A DNA stretch of 64,000 nt from Scatophagus argus (GCF_020382885.2 NC_058512.1:8272802-8336801); one strand, 5' to 3'; numbered from the stretch's first letter, positions 12,445 through 42,400 are shown. Translations and numbers: made by a program. Notes: generated by a model from the letters alone, not told the origin.

Positions 12445-14540
12445 AGCGGAACACGGAAGTAACGCGGACACCAGAGGTCAGAGCTGACAGGAAAAGTTTC
12501 TCTTGTTTGATTTGTCAGCTGATAGCCTATAAGGTTTAAGCCTTTAAGATTTAAATCATGTTTCAATAAGCATGTAGACTATATTCATGCCAGGCTTATG
12601 AAAAGGCTAAAATATCATGTAACATAATGTTTTTTCATTCCCTGCAGCTTGTCTTATTTTCCTGTTTCTCTCCTCATTTTTGTCTTTTTTTGCTACTTTA
12701 AACCTTATATTAAACCTTATAAGGCTTATTCAAACCTTATAATAAATTTATAATAAACTTGGGCTTACACAGCAAAGTCTGGGTGATATAATTTAATACT
12801 GTGGGTTTTTATTCCACATATTGATGTATATATCACTATCTATCTCTGCAATGTAATTATTTGTTTTTCTTTGTTACTTCACATGTAAAACTAAAACTGT
12901 AATTTATTATTTTCTTGGTTTAAGATTACAATTATCCTGAAGTCATCACCTCAGACAAAAGAATTTTGTATAATGATAACCAGAGATTTAGCACGATTCC
13001 TCTGAAAGGCAATATAAGGACTATTGTTCTGAATGAAGACTTTTTACTTGTGCTCCTTTCATATATATATATTTTATTACAGTCTCATATCAAATTTTAC
13101 TTATGTTTACTAGATACCCTTGTGATAAAACCGTGGAAGAGGGCAATTAAATTTTCCAGGGAGGATAGGTGTGATAGATACTCGTTTCATCATGTGAATG
13201 CACTCATGGATCAGAGATACAGCCACACCTCGGAGACAGCTCTGTTTAGCAACTGAGCAACGCCTATTGTTTGGAAGATTTATGTTACGAAAGAAGGGCT
13301 GCCCTGCTCTTAACTCTCTCAAAGCATCCTGAGGAGGAAAACTGGCAAAGGAAAGCAAAAAAGCTTTGTATACTCTTTCAGTTACTTTCTAGCCTCTCAG
13401 TTTTTAGACTGATCTCAACTGAAAGATTTCTTCAAACCATGTGAAGGGGCGACGCACCTCCCACTCCTCCCAGCTCCCTCTCTGTGTGTAACTGGATAGG
13501 AGTGATTGACAGAAGAGAGTAATGCCCTCTGGCTCAGACGAGGTGGGTCTCCACACATTTCACTTTGAAATGAGAACAGCACGGACACAGGTCTGCCATT
13601 GTCTCCAAGCATAAGAAGCTGTTTTGTAATGAGCTGAAGGCAGTAAACACAACACCTGAACAGGTGTTCACATCGTGGAACAAACAGTTCCCTGTGCACT
13701 AAGTTTGTTGTGGAAGAAAGAGTTGAATGCTTGAATACCCACTGTAAAAAGTGGAAAAGAAAATTACACCCTCTTTTCACTCTTTATACATCCTTTTGAA
13801 TTTTGAAAATAAATTTCACAAATAATGAGCGAATTCTCTCTTCATTGTTAGATGCCACTCAGCATGTTAACATAATAATAAAAGCTGCCTAATAATAATT
13901 AGGCAGCTTTCCGTGTCCAACAGAAAAGCAAGATTTAACATTTAGTAAAGAAGTTAATGTCCTTGAAGGATACACTGACATTCAGTTTCCTTCTTACCGT
14001 TTCAATATCCGTAAGTTAAGTAATCAAGTAACTGGAGATGACTTACCATATAAAATACAATCGTATAAGCCAAATACTGGCAACCATCTGGACTTTACTA
14101 ATCAAAACATTACTGTCGTGTGGAGTGAAAACCACGTGTTTACAAAAATAAGATAACTTAATATATTTTTTTTTTACCTGACGGCAATATCCCAGTCATA
14201 ATTTCAGGAATTTAAACAAGTTAGGTACACGTGGAAAACTCTGTACAACAACGTCATAACTGAAGATATCTCAAGTCAAAATTATTTTTCTGAAAGTACA
14301 GTTCATACGTTTGTAAGGTACAGGTCCTGAACTCCAGAGGGTGCTCACTCACTTTACTAACTGAACTGAAAGTGATCTGTCATCGGACCGCGTTGTGCTG
14401 ATGGGCATTGAAAATGCTGCTGAACAACACTTTACAGTGCGGCATTTTCAGTGCCAGTGTTTCATTTTGTTCAGTTCACGTTTTGTTGCCAATAACAAAT
14501 TTTATTTTAAATACTAAAACTCGGAGTCGCTGTTTTTCCT
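12445..14540. other. Spacer between bspry and zmynd19
   Basis: No gene is supported. The short open frames here show no recognisable protein and no consistent splice context. The stretch is AT-rich, with one notable perfect inverted repeat at 13881-13910. The CpG-rich zmynd19 promoter follows. Confidence 0.5.
13881..13910. repeat. Perfect 13-bp inverted repeat with 4-nt loop
   Basis: AAAGCTGCCTAAT is followed after AATA by its exact reverse complement. The structure would fold as a simple hairpin if transcribed. No gene or transposon end is evident around it. Confidence 0.9.
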
Positions 14541-14958
14541 CCACATCATCCCACCCAGCCATCAAACATTTCGCGCGAAAATAGCTGGAAGTGGTCACGA
14601 GAATGTAGTGACGTAATAAGCCAAACAGGCCGTCATTAAAAATGGTCGTTTTCTACTGGTCAACATGCTCGGACGCACGGTATTAAAAAACGTAACGTTC
14701 TGTGTGATTGGACGGTCTGTTTAGTGGCTTGTCCCGCCCCGCCCCTCAGCAGCTCGCTCGGCTATCCTGCACCAGCAGCGGTGTGTCACCGAGGCTGGGC
14801 TGCCGCCGAAAAAGATCCGGAGTCAGGGCGAACACCTAAGCAGTTAACCCAAACTGGCATCGCAGCGGGGCTGAGGGGCTGCCCCTGCGAGTTTTAAACC
14901 TGAATACCGCTTAGGTGGGATCCTACTCCTCTCCCTGTCACTTTCGCCCGTCTTCCTG
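14541..14958 (+). promoter_or_regulatory. CpG-rich promoter of zmynd19
   Basis: GC and CpG content rise sharply here. Visible sites are a 12-bp palindrome TTTCGCGCGAAA (14569-14580, E2F type), a CRE-like TGACGTAA (14609-14616), an inverted CCAAT box ATTGG (14708-14712) and GC boxes CCCGCCCCGCCCC (14733-14745). There is no TATA box. The ATG follows at 14959. Confidence 0.65.
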
Positions 14959-18774
<3,816 letters not shown>

Positions 18775-18805
18775 TCTGCCCTCATCCTCACCTGGGAGAG
18801 GAGGA

Positions 18806-18833
18806 GGGAGAACGAGGGAGGGGGGAGGGGGGG
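18806..18833 (+). other. G-quadruplex motif just after the zmynd19 stop codon
   Basis: Four G runs of three or more bases are separated by loops of 7, 1 and 1 nt, starting 32 bases after the stop. This satisfies the usual G3+N1-7 pattern on the transcribed strand. Confidence 0.75.
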
Positions 18834-19797
18834 TTCGAGCTGTGGGAAGGGAGAGGGGATGAAGTGCAAAATGTGGAAAATTGCTGACAAGAGGCTAACG
18901 ACAGAGGACAATGTTGGTTGCTTAATTGTCTGACGGCTTGGGGGGTGGGGGGGTGAGAAGATGGAGGAGGTGAAAGAGAACGAAGCAAAAAGACATCTGC
19001 CACTTCCCAGAACTGGTAACTCTCCATAGCTTGCTTTTCATGTGGATGACAGGGGGGGGAGGGGTGTTATTTGTTTTATGTTTTTATTTTATTTTTTTCT
19101 CGAGGGGGGAGAGAGACCCTCGAGCTCTACCTGCTGCTATGGTTTTGTATGTGAGTGGGGGAAAAAAAAAAGTTGTCTTGTTGACGAACTGGACAAGCTT
19201 CTTTGGACCACAGTATGGACAGTTGTCGTCATCCACTTTTGTTCCTCCACCCAGCCGCTGGGCGTGGTGACGTCTGTGCAGACGGGGGACCCAGGGGCCG
19301 CAGTACCCATCGTTCAGCTGGTACAATGGGACATGGACCTTTTCACTGTATCGCTCCCTTTTCTGACCTCTGGTGCACATGGCTGCTGTCTTCATGGTCA
19401 CCAAGACCTCCGCCTCCCTCCCTGTCTGTCGTACTTCCCCCATGCAGCCAACCACGACACACATCAGATATATTTCACTGATTGAATCACACTACCAGTA
19501 TTGAGTGTGGGAGTGAGTAAGTGTGTGTATGCTTGTATATGTATGTATGTGTTGCCAATATGTACTGAAGGACAGTTACAAGGGTGATGGGCAGGGTTCA
19601 TGTATGTTGTTTCTCGTCTTAAAGGGGCCATATTACATCTTTTAAATTTCAAATTTAACCATACATTGATGGGTTTGATATTTTCACTGTCATTTAATAA
19701 AGGAGCTGCCAAATGATCCATTATTATATTATTCTGTCTGCTTGATCAGACTTGTTTTTGTTGTTCAGGACAAGGTACAGTTGTTTTTTGTTTTTTT

Positions 19798-19818
19798 GGG
19801 GGGGTAGGGTAGGGGGGG
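19798..19818 (+). other. Second G-quadruplex motif in zmynd19 3' UTR
   Basis: A run of seven G, then TA, GGG, TA and another seven G. The long runs can supply two tetrad columns each, so four columns with short loops are possible. Confidence 0.65.
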
Positions 19819-21060
19819 TCGTTTTAAATCAGCCTTTTCAAAATTCTCAATTTCCTGTTTAAAAAGCCAGTCCGGGTGTTAGCGGTTACTTTGATCCCAC
19901 ACACAAAACGTGTTATTAAAGTGACTGTGGAATACATGACTTATCTTGTGCTCCTAAAATAATTATTTCTGTCAAGCCTTTCTAATGATCGCATGTAAAG
20001 TAAATATCAGAGCGAAAGTGTACTATAGTACAGTTTGGCACTCCTATACCAACCAACTGGGTTAAATCCGTCAAGTCAGTTGTAGTTTGCTGGTTTTTAA
20101 GAGAGGGGTGTCTTTTCATCTGTGTTTTTTGCATCTGCAGGGTTATAGTATGTTTGGTGGGGTGGGGGTTTGTGTTTGGTTTCTTGTGTTTGCTCTAAGT
20201 TGGGTTTTTTGTTTTGTTTTGTTTTTTTGTGGAAGAAATTCTATCAGTGGAGCTATATTTATTTAAAACATTTGATTGTGAAATGTGTTTTTTGTCCTGG
20301 TGATATTTGAAGGCAAACGTCAAAATTGAACAATACGGGACCTATTATGTTTCATCTTTTTGGCTAAACATTTCAACCTTCTTAACACCTTCTCTCTCTC
20401 TTTTCTCTATCCTGAACCCAAATGAATGAGTGAGTCTTTCCAGAGTTTCCATGAAAACACTGCACACCATCATTGTCACTAAATTCTTCCATGTAAGAGA
20501 TGGCTGGGCGTGTAAAACTTGAATTTCCCCCCCCTTACACAAACACCTTTGGTAAATTTTTGTCTGGATAGTGGTTTTACATACGGAACCATTTTCTGCT
20601 TTTGTTTTCTAAGACACGACCGTAAAAGTGAAATCGATATGTGTCAACTTTATCCTCAATCGCCTGCCTTTCTCGTATTACCTACAATGCACACCTGCTT
20701 ATCGTGTCCTCTTGTGTGTTAGGAGTCCAGACACTTAGTTAGCATGTAATTCACAGATGTACATGCAACTTGTTGATCGTTTATTTTGTATGTATGTATG
20801 TGTGTGTGTGTGTGTGTGAACAGGTTTTCAACACTGCACTAAAATTTGGCTCCCATGTTAGCGTATTTGTCATAGATGGGTTCAAGGGAGGGGTGTGATT
20901 TGGATTTGGAGTGTACAGATTGTGTCTGAAATCTTTTTTTTTTTGTTTTGTAAGAATATAAACATTAATCACCTAGAAATAAAGAGCTACAATATGTGAA
21001 TGGAAGTACAGTTGGGGATAAATGACGGTTGCTTTTCCAATGTAAAATGACAATAAATAA

Positions 21061-22744
21061 AAATGAACCTCAGCGGTTGGACTTTGCTTGTGGCGGTTTT
21101 AAAGTGTGAATAATCGTGATAAATGTGGGTTGATAATTCTAAAATTTCAAACTAGTATCAATTCAAGCCGTTGTAGCCTGCGCACATTTATTTATAATGC
21201 TGTAATGTAGTTGTGGACGGCCATGAGGACATCATAATAGTATATTATTGTACAGTGTCAGCACGGTGGCAATTACATTATTACAACTGATTAACAATAT
21301 TAAATCAACTTTTATTTATATAGCACCAGTTGCAGTAAGAATTATCTCATGATGCTTTCCAAATAGAGCATGTCCAGACTCTTTAATATGATTATCTGTT
21401 TGTAAACCAGCCTTCACTTACTAGTGAAGTGTAAATACATTTGATGGTGACTTGAATGTTATCCCCAAATCAGAATCAGAATTCCTTTATTTATCCCTGG
21501 AGGGAAATTCTTGAACATGTGAGTCCTGACATCCCTACTGCTAATTTACCATCCACTCTGTTTACTGGTGCTTCACTGCATTCAGTATCAATGGCCAGTT
21601 ACCCCCATCATGGTTCCTGATGGAAAAGTTGCCAAAGTCCAGGTGGCTGCACCCTCTTGGATGAACTCTCATGTGTGTACAATCTAGCTTGCATAATTTT
21701 CAAAACATGCACAGCCTTTCTTTAATCACTTTTATCTCTGATCTGTTCTTTCTTCTTTGTCCTGTGTAACAAGTAACAGATGTCCCGCCGCTCTGCTGTA
21801 GCTGTCTGGTAATACAAGCCTCTCTGTTGTTACTTGTGTCTCAGCAGTAGTTGGTTTCTCTCCATCTGCCTCTCCTTCTTTTTCTTCTTCCCGCTCGAAT
21901 AGGATCTTTCTGCAGAACCATCAGCCTCGCTGAGGTCTCTGTGGTGTCAAAGATCAGCAGTGGGGTCACAGAGGTCAGCAGGCTAATCTTGCCTAGCAGG
22001 TCTGAGGTCACGCTCAGCATGTAACAGATACAAAGACAGGTCACTATGATTACTTTATTTAAGCACCAACTTTCATCTGTTTATTGGGTTCAATCATAAG
22101 TTTAGTAACCAAATAAATAAATAAATATCCTCGTTCAGTAGCCAGAAATGACCATCTATAACGGAATGATGTGTTTAATGTAAGGCTTTTACTCAAGTTA
22201 AATTTTTAATGCAGGAATTGTACTTGTAAGAAAATATTTCTACACTGTGGTATTGCTACCGGTCAGAGTATTAATGGTATTGGTATATAGTTAAAATGTC
22301 TGAGTATGCTACTGCCTATGTATGCATCTCTTGTTAATGCTATGGTCAAAGTGATTATTGCCAGTGTTGTTTTTTCTTTGTGCATTGCTCATGTGTTTAT
22401 GTTATGTTATGCTGTTATGTGTTTGAAAATGATTTTTTTTTTGTTTTCTAATTGATAAACGTGATTTTTTTGTCCTTGTTTTCATTTTCCAGATGCTTCC
22501 CATAATGTATGGTGTTTTTTTTTTATTTTATTTTAATTTTTTGGAGCTCGGAGCTCTTTAATTGGCGAGAAGCTGCATTGCCACCTCCTGTCCATCAGGT
22601 GTCGCTAGTGTCTTACGCAAACCTATGCTCCTCTCTCTTTTTTCCGTGTTGCTTTGCAGTCCGGAAGTTTTGTAACAGTAGGGTTATGTACCTGACTTAT
22701 GTATACACTCTCAGCATCAGCTAGTGTTCACAACAGCCAACAAA
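21061..22744. other. Spacer between zmynd19 and tmem141
   Basis: No gene is supported. It holds pieces of common teleost repeats: a TTTATTTATATAGCACC block near 21309-21330, an AATCAGAATCAGAATTCCTT-type block at about 21469-21512, and a partial MITE at 22185-22265. The last 200 bases before 22745 probably contain the tmem141 promoter and 5' UTR. Confidence 0.5.
21300..21512. repeat. Two fragments of common teleost interspersed repeats
   Basis: The block around 21309 (TTTATTTATATAGCACC) and the block around 21469-21512 (AGAATTCCTTTATTTATCCC) are words found in very many teleost non-coding regions as tails of retrotransposon-derived repeats. Assignment is from memory, and the family is not determined. 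Confidence 0.5.
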
Positions 22745-24812
<2,068 letters not shown>

Positions 24813-24936
24813 ACATTGTTGTTAACAGTTTACTGTATATAACTATATCTGTTCAGAAAATGTTGGAAACAAGCTGAGTGCGGGCTGTGAGAGAGCAAAT
24901 GCTGTGTATTTAAGATGTGTTCACCTTTATTTCCCA

Positions 24937-24942
24937 AATAAA
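24937..24942 (+). terminator. tmem141 polyadenylation signal
   Basis: AATAAA lies 125 bases after the tmem141 stop, followed by an AT-rich run. This is the only canonical signal close to the gene. Confidence 0.7.
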
Positions 24943-27900
24943 GCAAATGAATGAAGTGCCATTTATTTTTTTTAATGTCAGAGTTTGTGGTGCTTTTTTT
25001 CTTTCATAACAGCATTACTATGTGGATAAACATATGTGTTTCCTGAATCAGAGTTCAGGAATTAGTTTGGGTTTTTAGGAGGAATCCGATGTTAAGCTTG
25101 TGATCCCGTGTTATTATGTGGATGTGTTTATTTGACATGCAACAGAATTCACACTGCAGTACCAACACCAGCCGCTAGTTGTCACTGTGCACCTCATGGA
25201 CTTTGCAGCTGTATACTGCAGGCACTGTAGGCTGAATCAAACCATTTTTCTAGCACATGATCTGAATTACACATTGTTAATTTTAATCATGTATGCATTG
25301 GACTACATTGAGCAAATCATTGTGTTTAACTGAATAAACTTTCTCACTTATTTAAAAAATGCTCAAGGCAGCAGTGTAATCCACATGAAATAATTAACTG
25401 CTGTTGCTTAAAGCCACTGCACCATCTTCAGCTCAGTAATGAACCCTGCCATATCTCAGGGTGACTAAATATTAATCCAATTTGGATTTATATCAATGAG
25501 CAGTGAGGTTATGAAGATGGAAAGATGTGAGGGAAAACGTTGTTGCAAATTAAGCGCTTGCAGTTTCCTATACAGAAATTGTCACCAGATTAAAGTAAAA
25601 GTATCAGCTGAGAGGAGGAAAGAATTAGTGACGTTTCAGTCACTCTCAATTTAGCAAGCTGGGTGTGAATGACATCTTCTTTTATTTTAAAAATGATGAA
25701 GAATGAAAATAGCATTTGGCTTTGTTGACACAGCATCGCCAGTTGTTTTGCATAGCTGAACTAGTTTGTACAATAAAGTCTTAGCAACATAAATTCTGCA
25801 CCATGCAGTGCAGGCCAGTGAAACAATAGAGTCTTTCAAGCATGCTTTAACACCTCGAGTGAATGAAGTGACCGAAGTCCAGGTCTGGATTCATGCAGAA
25901 CAGGGCAAAGAAAGTCCACTAATTCTCAGGGCTGAAAACACAAGCTGACACCAGGGCAGTGGGAAACACTTGTACAGTGTCAGTAAAAAAAACAAAGGTC
26001 TGGATCGGTGAGGCTCATAGAAAAGGCAGTCTGAACAAGGGCAGATTTTTGCTTTGGTTTAATCTGAATCCACCCCCACTCTTGCTTCCTTTCTTCCTTT
26101 CGCTCTCTTCCTCCCACTGCAATTCAAATCTGATTTAACACCTCTAAGATTTGACGGCTTTGGATTCTCCCTCTCCATCAAAAAAATAAAAAAAAAACCA
26201 CTGCATGAACTGAATAAGCCCTCGAATCCTTTGTCACATGCACACTGATGCTGCTGAAGGAAAAGACTTAAGAGAAACAGTGAGCAAACAGGAGATAATG
26301 AGGGAGAGGACTCAGTGTGTGAGGACTGAGTGGCCAGTGGAGCTTGAGGATCAGTACATGTCCAATACCTATGACAAACAGCGGTATGGACTGGCCTTTT
26401 GCCGTGCTTGGCGACCACTGGCACGGTTTCTAATGCCTAAAGAGAGTGTGTGAGCGTTTGGCCATTTTGTGCAGCAGCAGCAGCATCAGCAGTGCATGTG
26501 CGTGACAACAGTGGAGAAAAAAAAGAGATGAGGAGAGCAGGAGTGAGCGCTCATTCGTCTGACCCTGTGAGTCGAGTGATCACACTGAGCTGAGCTGCAA
26601 CTGGACAGTGTGTGTGTGTGTGTGTGTGTGAGTTGTCTTTTACTTTTTGTCTTTCTTAGGTTAACAATCAAGCCTGGAAAGAAAGTCCACAAAATCCCCA
26701 AAACAAGTGCAATTTACAGCTTTTTTCAAATCCCAAAATCAATCCACTCCTGATCTAAATCTCTACTCCAAAACACTATTATTGAGTATTTGAACATTGG
26801 ATCTATTTCCCCACTTCTCTTTATCCTAGAGCCATAATCAATATCTGCAAATTAATGCGTTGACGAGAACAACTGGTGTGTGATTGACTGTCACGTTTGT
26901 TGTGAGAGGATTTATCGATTGTGTATCCCCTCTTTCGGCCTCACTTTTCATAAAGAATAACGTACAGTGCGTTTGATAGGCATAATGGGGAAAATATATG
27001 AGTCAGTATCTGGTCTGACAGGAAAAATAACTGCATGCATCAGGCAGACAACAAATTACAGAGAGACCTTTGTGACAGTTTGACGGTATAGTCAGCATTA
27101 ATCACTGCTTAAGCTTTTGTCCAGGATGAGAGTTCAAGTCTGGGCAGGTCAGAGATAAACGTAGGTCTGTGCAGGGACTGAGAGTTTCTCAGACTCATTG
27201 CTGAAGACAGGGAAACAGAAGTGTCCCTGAAGTGACAGAAGTGGTTGACTCTATGCAGCTTTCCAACCTGACTGAGAGGAAACCTTGATAAGCATCACAT
27301 TATGTAATATCACAACTGATGCATGATGAAAGTGAGGGAGGGAGAAACACAGCGTGCTGAGGTACAATTATTTGTTGTTTTTGTTGTTACTGGTAGCATA
27401 GTTTGGGGGTTGAGTGTTAAGTGAAATCAAAAGCGTAACTAGGATTGTTTTAAATTTTAGTTTATGATTATGAAAGACATTTAAGATGCATTCTCTATTA
27501 AATATCAAGGAAAACTTGGATCAAACAGACAAACTATACAGGAAGTATAATGTCATACAGCTTAACACGATAGCTAAACTTTCCAGATAAGTGGAACTTC
27601 TTGTTCAGTCCTTTGAATAAAGATTGCTGTTTTTGCACTGCATTATTTTCTAATAAACATGGTTTATACCCTTCACAATTATCGGTTTTTTACTACACAT
27701 ACATCATTGTCTAGGCAACTAAGTCTTTTATTAGTAAGTTTATTTGAGTCAGTTTTATTCAGACAAGAGGCTAAACTCCTCAGTGAGTAACAATGGCACA
27801 TTTTGAGACGCAGAATCGACACGAATGAGTTAATGTTTGCTTATTAAATCATCATCGCATCCAGTTCACATCGCAACTTAATCATCTGCAAGAAGTTTGT

Positions 27901-28070
27901 TTAATCATGTGAAACAAAAGGATCCTGTTCCCTCTTTCCGACTGTTTGGGGCCGTAAGGTTTACACAGCTCTTTCTGATTATGTGGATAATATCCTGGCT
28001 TTATGAATAACGTCTCGGCATTAGTAATAACAAAAGCGCAACTCAAACTGGAGCCTACCTCAGGCCTGCG
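24943..28070. other. Spacer between tmem141 and sapcd2
   Basis: No gene is supported. Small open frames have no recognisable content. A (TG)n tract lies at 26609-26631. The rest is AT-rich unique-looking sequence. Distal regulatory elements cannot be excluded without cross-species comparison. Confidence 0.5.
26609..26631. repeat. (TG)n microsatellite
   Basis: Pure TG tract of about eleven units between tmem141 and sapcd2. Confidence 0.9.
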
Positions 28071-28142
28071 CCAATGAACGCCGAGCTCGTGCGTAGGGCG
28101 GCCAATGGCTGGTCCCGGGACGCTCCCACTCAGCCGTTTGAA
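28071..28142 (+). promoter_or_regulatory. sapcd2 promoter with paired CCAAT boxes and a CHR
   Basis: CCAAT occurs at 28071-28075 and again at 28102-28106, 31 bases apart. A TTTGAA cell-cycle homology region follows at 28137-28142. Surrounding sequence is GC-rich and TATA-less. Paired CCAAT boxes at about 31-33 bp spacing plus a CHR are the known layout of NF-Y/DREAM-controlled G2/M genes. Confidence 0.6.
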
Positions 28143-28519
28143 GGGCGGTCCTCGCCAGAAAAAAAGGAAAGTATGGATCACAGAGCGGCGGAGTTTCGGT
28201 GGGAAGGTAGACGCTCCAAACGGTAAAATATCTGGAATATTCAAGTCTTTAAGGCTTTAAAAGGACATGTGTGTTGCTGCTTCGTCAGCTGGGTTTCTTT
28301 TATTATTCTCTGTGTCCAGCTGTGTGTCTATAGAAAGTTAAGCAGCTTGTCCTGGCGTGATTTTGATTGATTAGTTTAGTGGTGATTATCGGTGCATTCA
28401 TGGCTCTGATAGCGACTGACCAAGGCTGCAAGCTGAACGGGACGTCGGCCATCTACGGCAGAGTTGGGCTAAGGAAAGAGGTGTTTCCAGGCAAAGTGGA
28501 GGGCTTTAAAACCGCCAAC

Positions 28520-39415
<10,896 letters not shown>

Positions 39416-42400
39416 GAACAATTACACTCCACGCAACACCACAACATCACCGCGTTTCAGCCAGGAATCGTCAACACTGGCCTGGAGCAAAACTTCCTAA
39501 AGACTGAAGCTGATTGTTGTTTACCCACACCTGTAGCAGTGATGCACCTTTAGCTGTGACTCACCAACACCCTCAACTGCAGGAGCATGTGACCACTCCA
39601 CCCCAAAACAAACCACGCACTACCTAGATGTGAACACTCCGAGGAATACCTGATCTGAACGACTTGACCCGAGAGTCAGAAGACTCTCTTACTTTGCTGC
39701 CTTCACATTTCCTGCATAAACGAGCTGAAAAGACTGGAACACTTTCAAGAAACCACTCGGGTCTCATGAGATCCCATCGATCCATTCCTTGCAGGATTAC
39801 GGCATCTGCAAGATCTCCACTCCCACTCCCAAAAGACTTGTGCTTTTCACTTCTGCCACTTGACTGCACAGGCAACAGAAAAAAAACATGAATTTTAACT
39901 TAGTGGTCCAGAAAGGACGAGGGTGGCTGGTATTTGTTGGAATATAATGCCATATTCTTACAGTTTTGTACTCTAAAAAAAAAATCATCAGCTGCATCTG
40001 CTTGCTGTGACCTATCAATTATATTTTTGTTTAAATCTTTTAAGTTTGGTACTTTGATCTAAACGATAACAAGATCCACTTTGCTCGTGTCTTTTAGCAT
40101 TTCCTTTATATAAATGAATAATATGTTTACCTGACATTCAGCGTTCTTTTAGAGTGTTTTAAACACGGAAAGAGAGGAATTACTATAAAGAGCAGCTTTT
40201 ATATTACAGTATATTAACACGTTTAATGTTAAGACCTTTGAGAGAGATGTGTTTTTTTAAGATTGATTTTAAAAAGAAAAAAGAGAGAGAAAGAGACGGG
40301 AGGACAACCTACAAGCCATCGTCATGTGAGGGCAGAGACGAATGAGAGAAGTTTGAAAGTTTGCATGTAGGAGAGAGCGGCGGAGGGTAAACACGGTAGA
40401 TGGTGCATGTCGGAGCTCGAGCTCCTTGGTTGGGAGATCTTCTGATGTCATGTCAGGAAAAAAATAATCACTTTGGCTCTCTAGTGCCACATCCCCTGTA
40501 TGTCTTATTACAGTGGATTCTTTGCATGGGTCATGTTTTCAGCTGCAAAGTATTTATCTGAAGAGATTTCTGTTTGAGATTAAATGGTAGCACAGATATA
40601 ATTTTGTCCTCGCAAGTTTGCTTTAGACTAAAACTGTAAAAACGTTCAGCCAGCCGTAAGTTTACAAGAAAAAAAATGTTTAGTTAGTGGGTGGCGGTAG
40701 AAGGAAAAACACACAGTAGTTCTAAAATGGATCTGTATGGTACTGCTGGGATGACTGCACTTAACATATTGTTTATGTCCGTTTCCCGCTTGTTTGAATG
40801 TATTGTTTGTTGCTGCTCGAGCTACATTATGTGCGAGTGAAACTCTTTCCCTTCTGCTTCCTATCGAGAGTACTCAAACATGAGATCAAATATAAAAATA
40901 ATAAATACGACCAAACAAATACTGACTGTGGGTCTGTGTTTCCATGCAATGTCTTGCCTCATGAGCTTGGCAATGCTGAGCTTCACAAAGGAGGTGACTT
41001 GAAGCATTTGGTACAGATGCTGTAGATAGTACGTCGAAAGACTTCTCCATTCTCAAGTAGATCATGGCCTTAACTTAACAACTCATCCCTTTGAATGGTT
41101 ACTTCTCATTTTCTGCTTCCTTATTTTGGTCCGTCATGTAAAGTGTTTGCAATTTCATATGCAATATGCTATTTTTGAGGACCTTTTTGAATTGCAGTTC
41201 AAAAGAAAACAACTCAGCCTTGCTTAAAGAGTCAGTAGATTACCGTAATGGTCTGTCCTGCTAATTCTGTTGTGGTTCACAACATGCGGCTGCATGAGAA
41301 AACAGGCTTTCAGGGCCAGATTTTTAACATGCCTGGTGTGGATATTTAACATCAGCAGGCATTTTTATAACCTTATGATCAAGTTCCATTTGTACTATTG
41401 ATTCTTCTCTTCATACAAACTAGCCATCTCCATGTAGCAATTCTGTCTCTTTTTCGAATCCCTCCCTAAAATGTCACCTGGAAAATCTTACTGATACGCT
41501 TGCATCTTCTAATATCAACTTCAAGAAGCTCCGGTTGGCCTGTGTGGACAAAAGCAGATGTGCTCTCCTGTGTGTGTTCCTGCTCTGATGCAGAATTTAG
41601 CAAACTTGTGAGAATCTTCTACCTTATAAGAGGGAGACACATATCCTTGACACCGAGACAGACACATGAATGTTAACAAAGCTTGATCGAGTTTCAACAG
41701 AGCCAAACTGCTCAAACAGCCTGAAACACCCACTGCAACACCACAAGTGCAGAATCACACGTAGTGCATAAATGGAGAAGTGATGGTTGTTTAAAGAGCG
41801 TAATCTGGTAACTTGGCTGGACTGTTATGGTTGCAATAAGCAGAAGTGAAAGCTCAAATGTTACCTAAGAGGTCATTCAAAAATGATCTTTAGGAGCCCT
41901 GAACAACCAGAGAAACATGTTAATACTGTAAATGTGAATGGTGAGGCGATCGCTCAGTACAGGTCCCTGCTTTGCAGGTTGTGTTCAGCACAAACCCACC
42001 GACAGACATCACACCTCGAAACCATGTCGGCCTCACGTAACATAGTACACTTTGTTGCGCTGAATTGAATCAGAAGTGATTTTCTGGATTGTTGCATCAG
42101 TTGTTTACTCTTGATTTTCCGTCATTGGTCTGTTGCATCATTTCCAATCAGTGTGAACGGTTGATGGCTTGCCACAACATGTCCTCCATCCCTCACCCAA
42201 CCCACTATCACGCTTTTATTCATCTCATTCAAATGGTCATCTTTATTCTTGTTTTAGGATTCTATATTTTTTGTTCACTTTGTGATGTATGTACAGGGGG
42301 CCAAACCAGACATCATGACATCCAGAGGGACATCATCCTCAGCTTCCACACTTTCATTTCACTGTGATTGGATGATGAGACTGCTGCAACAGCATCCCTG

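Larger units (their letters stand above)
18775..21060 (+). other. Probable long 3' UTR of zmynd19, G-rich at its start
   Basis: No coding sequence is supported. AATAAA signals occur at 19696-19701, 20978-20983 and 21052-21057, so alternative 3' ends are likely. G-run clusters at 18806-18833, 18939-18954, 19051-19065 and 19798-19818 fit G-quadruplex spacing on the sense strand. A (TG)n tract lies at 20799-20818. The extent of the UTR is inferred from the signals only. Confidence 0.5.

Noticed and set aside
12966-13780. Small ORFs between bspry and zmynd19
   Set aside because: No family match, no splice context and AT-rich composition.
19042-19485. Open frame of about 147 codons after zmynd19
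   Set aside because: It lies in the G-rich zmynd19 3' UTR. The translation is low-complexity, with no homology or codon bias.
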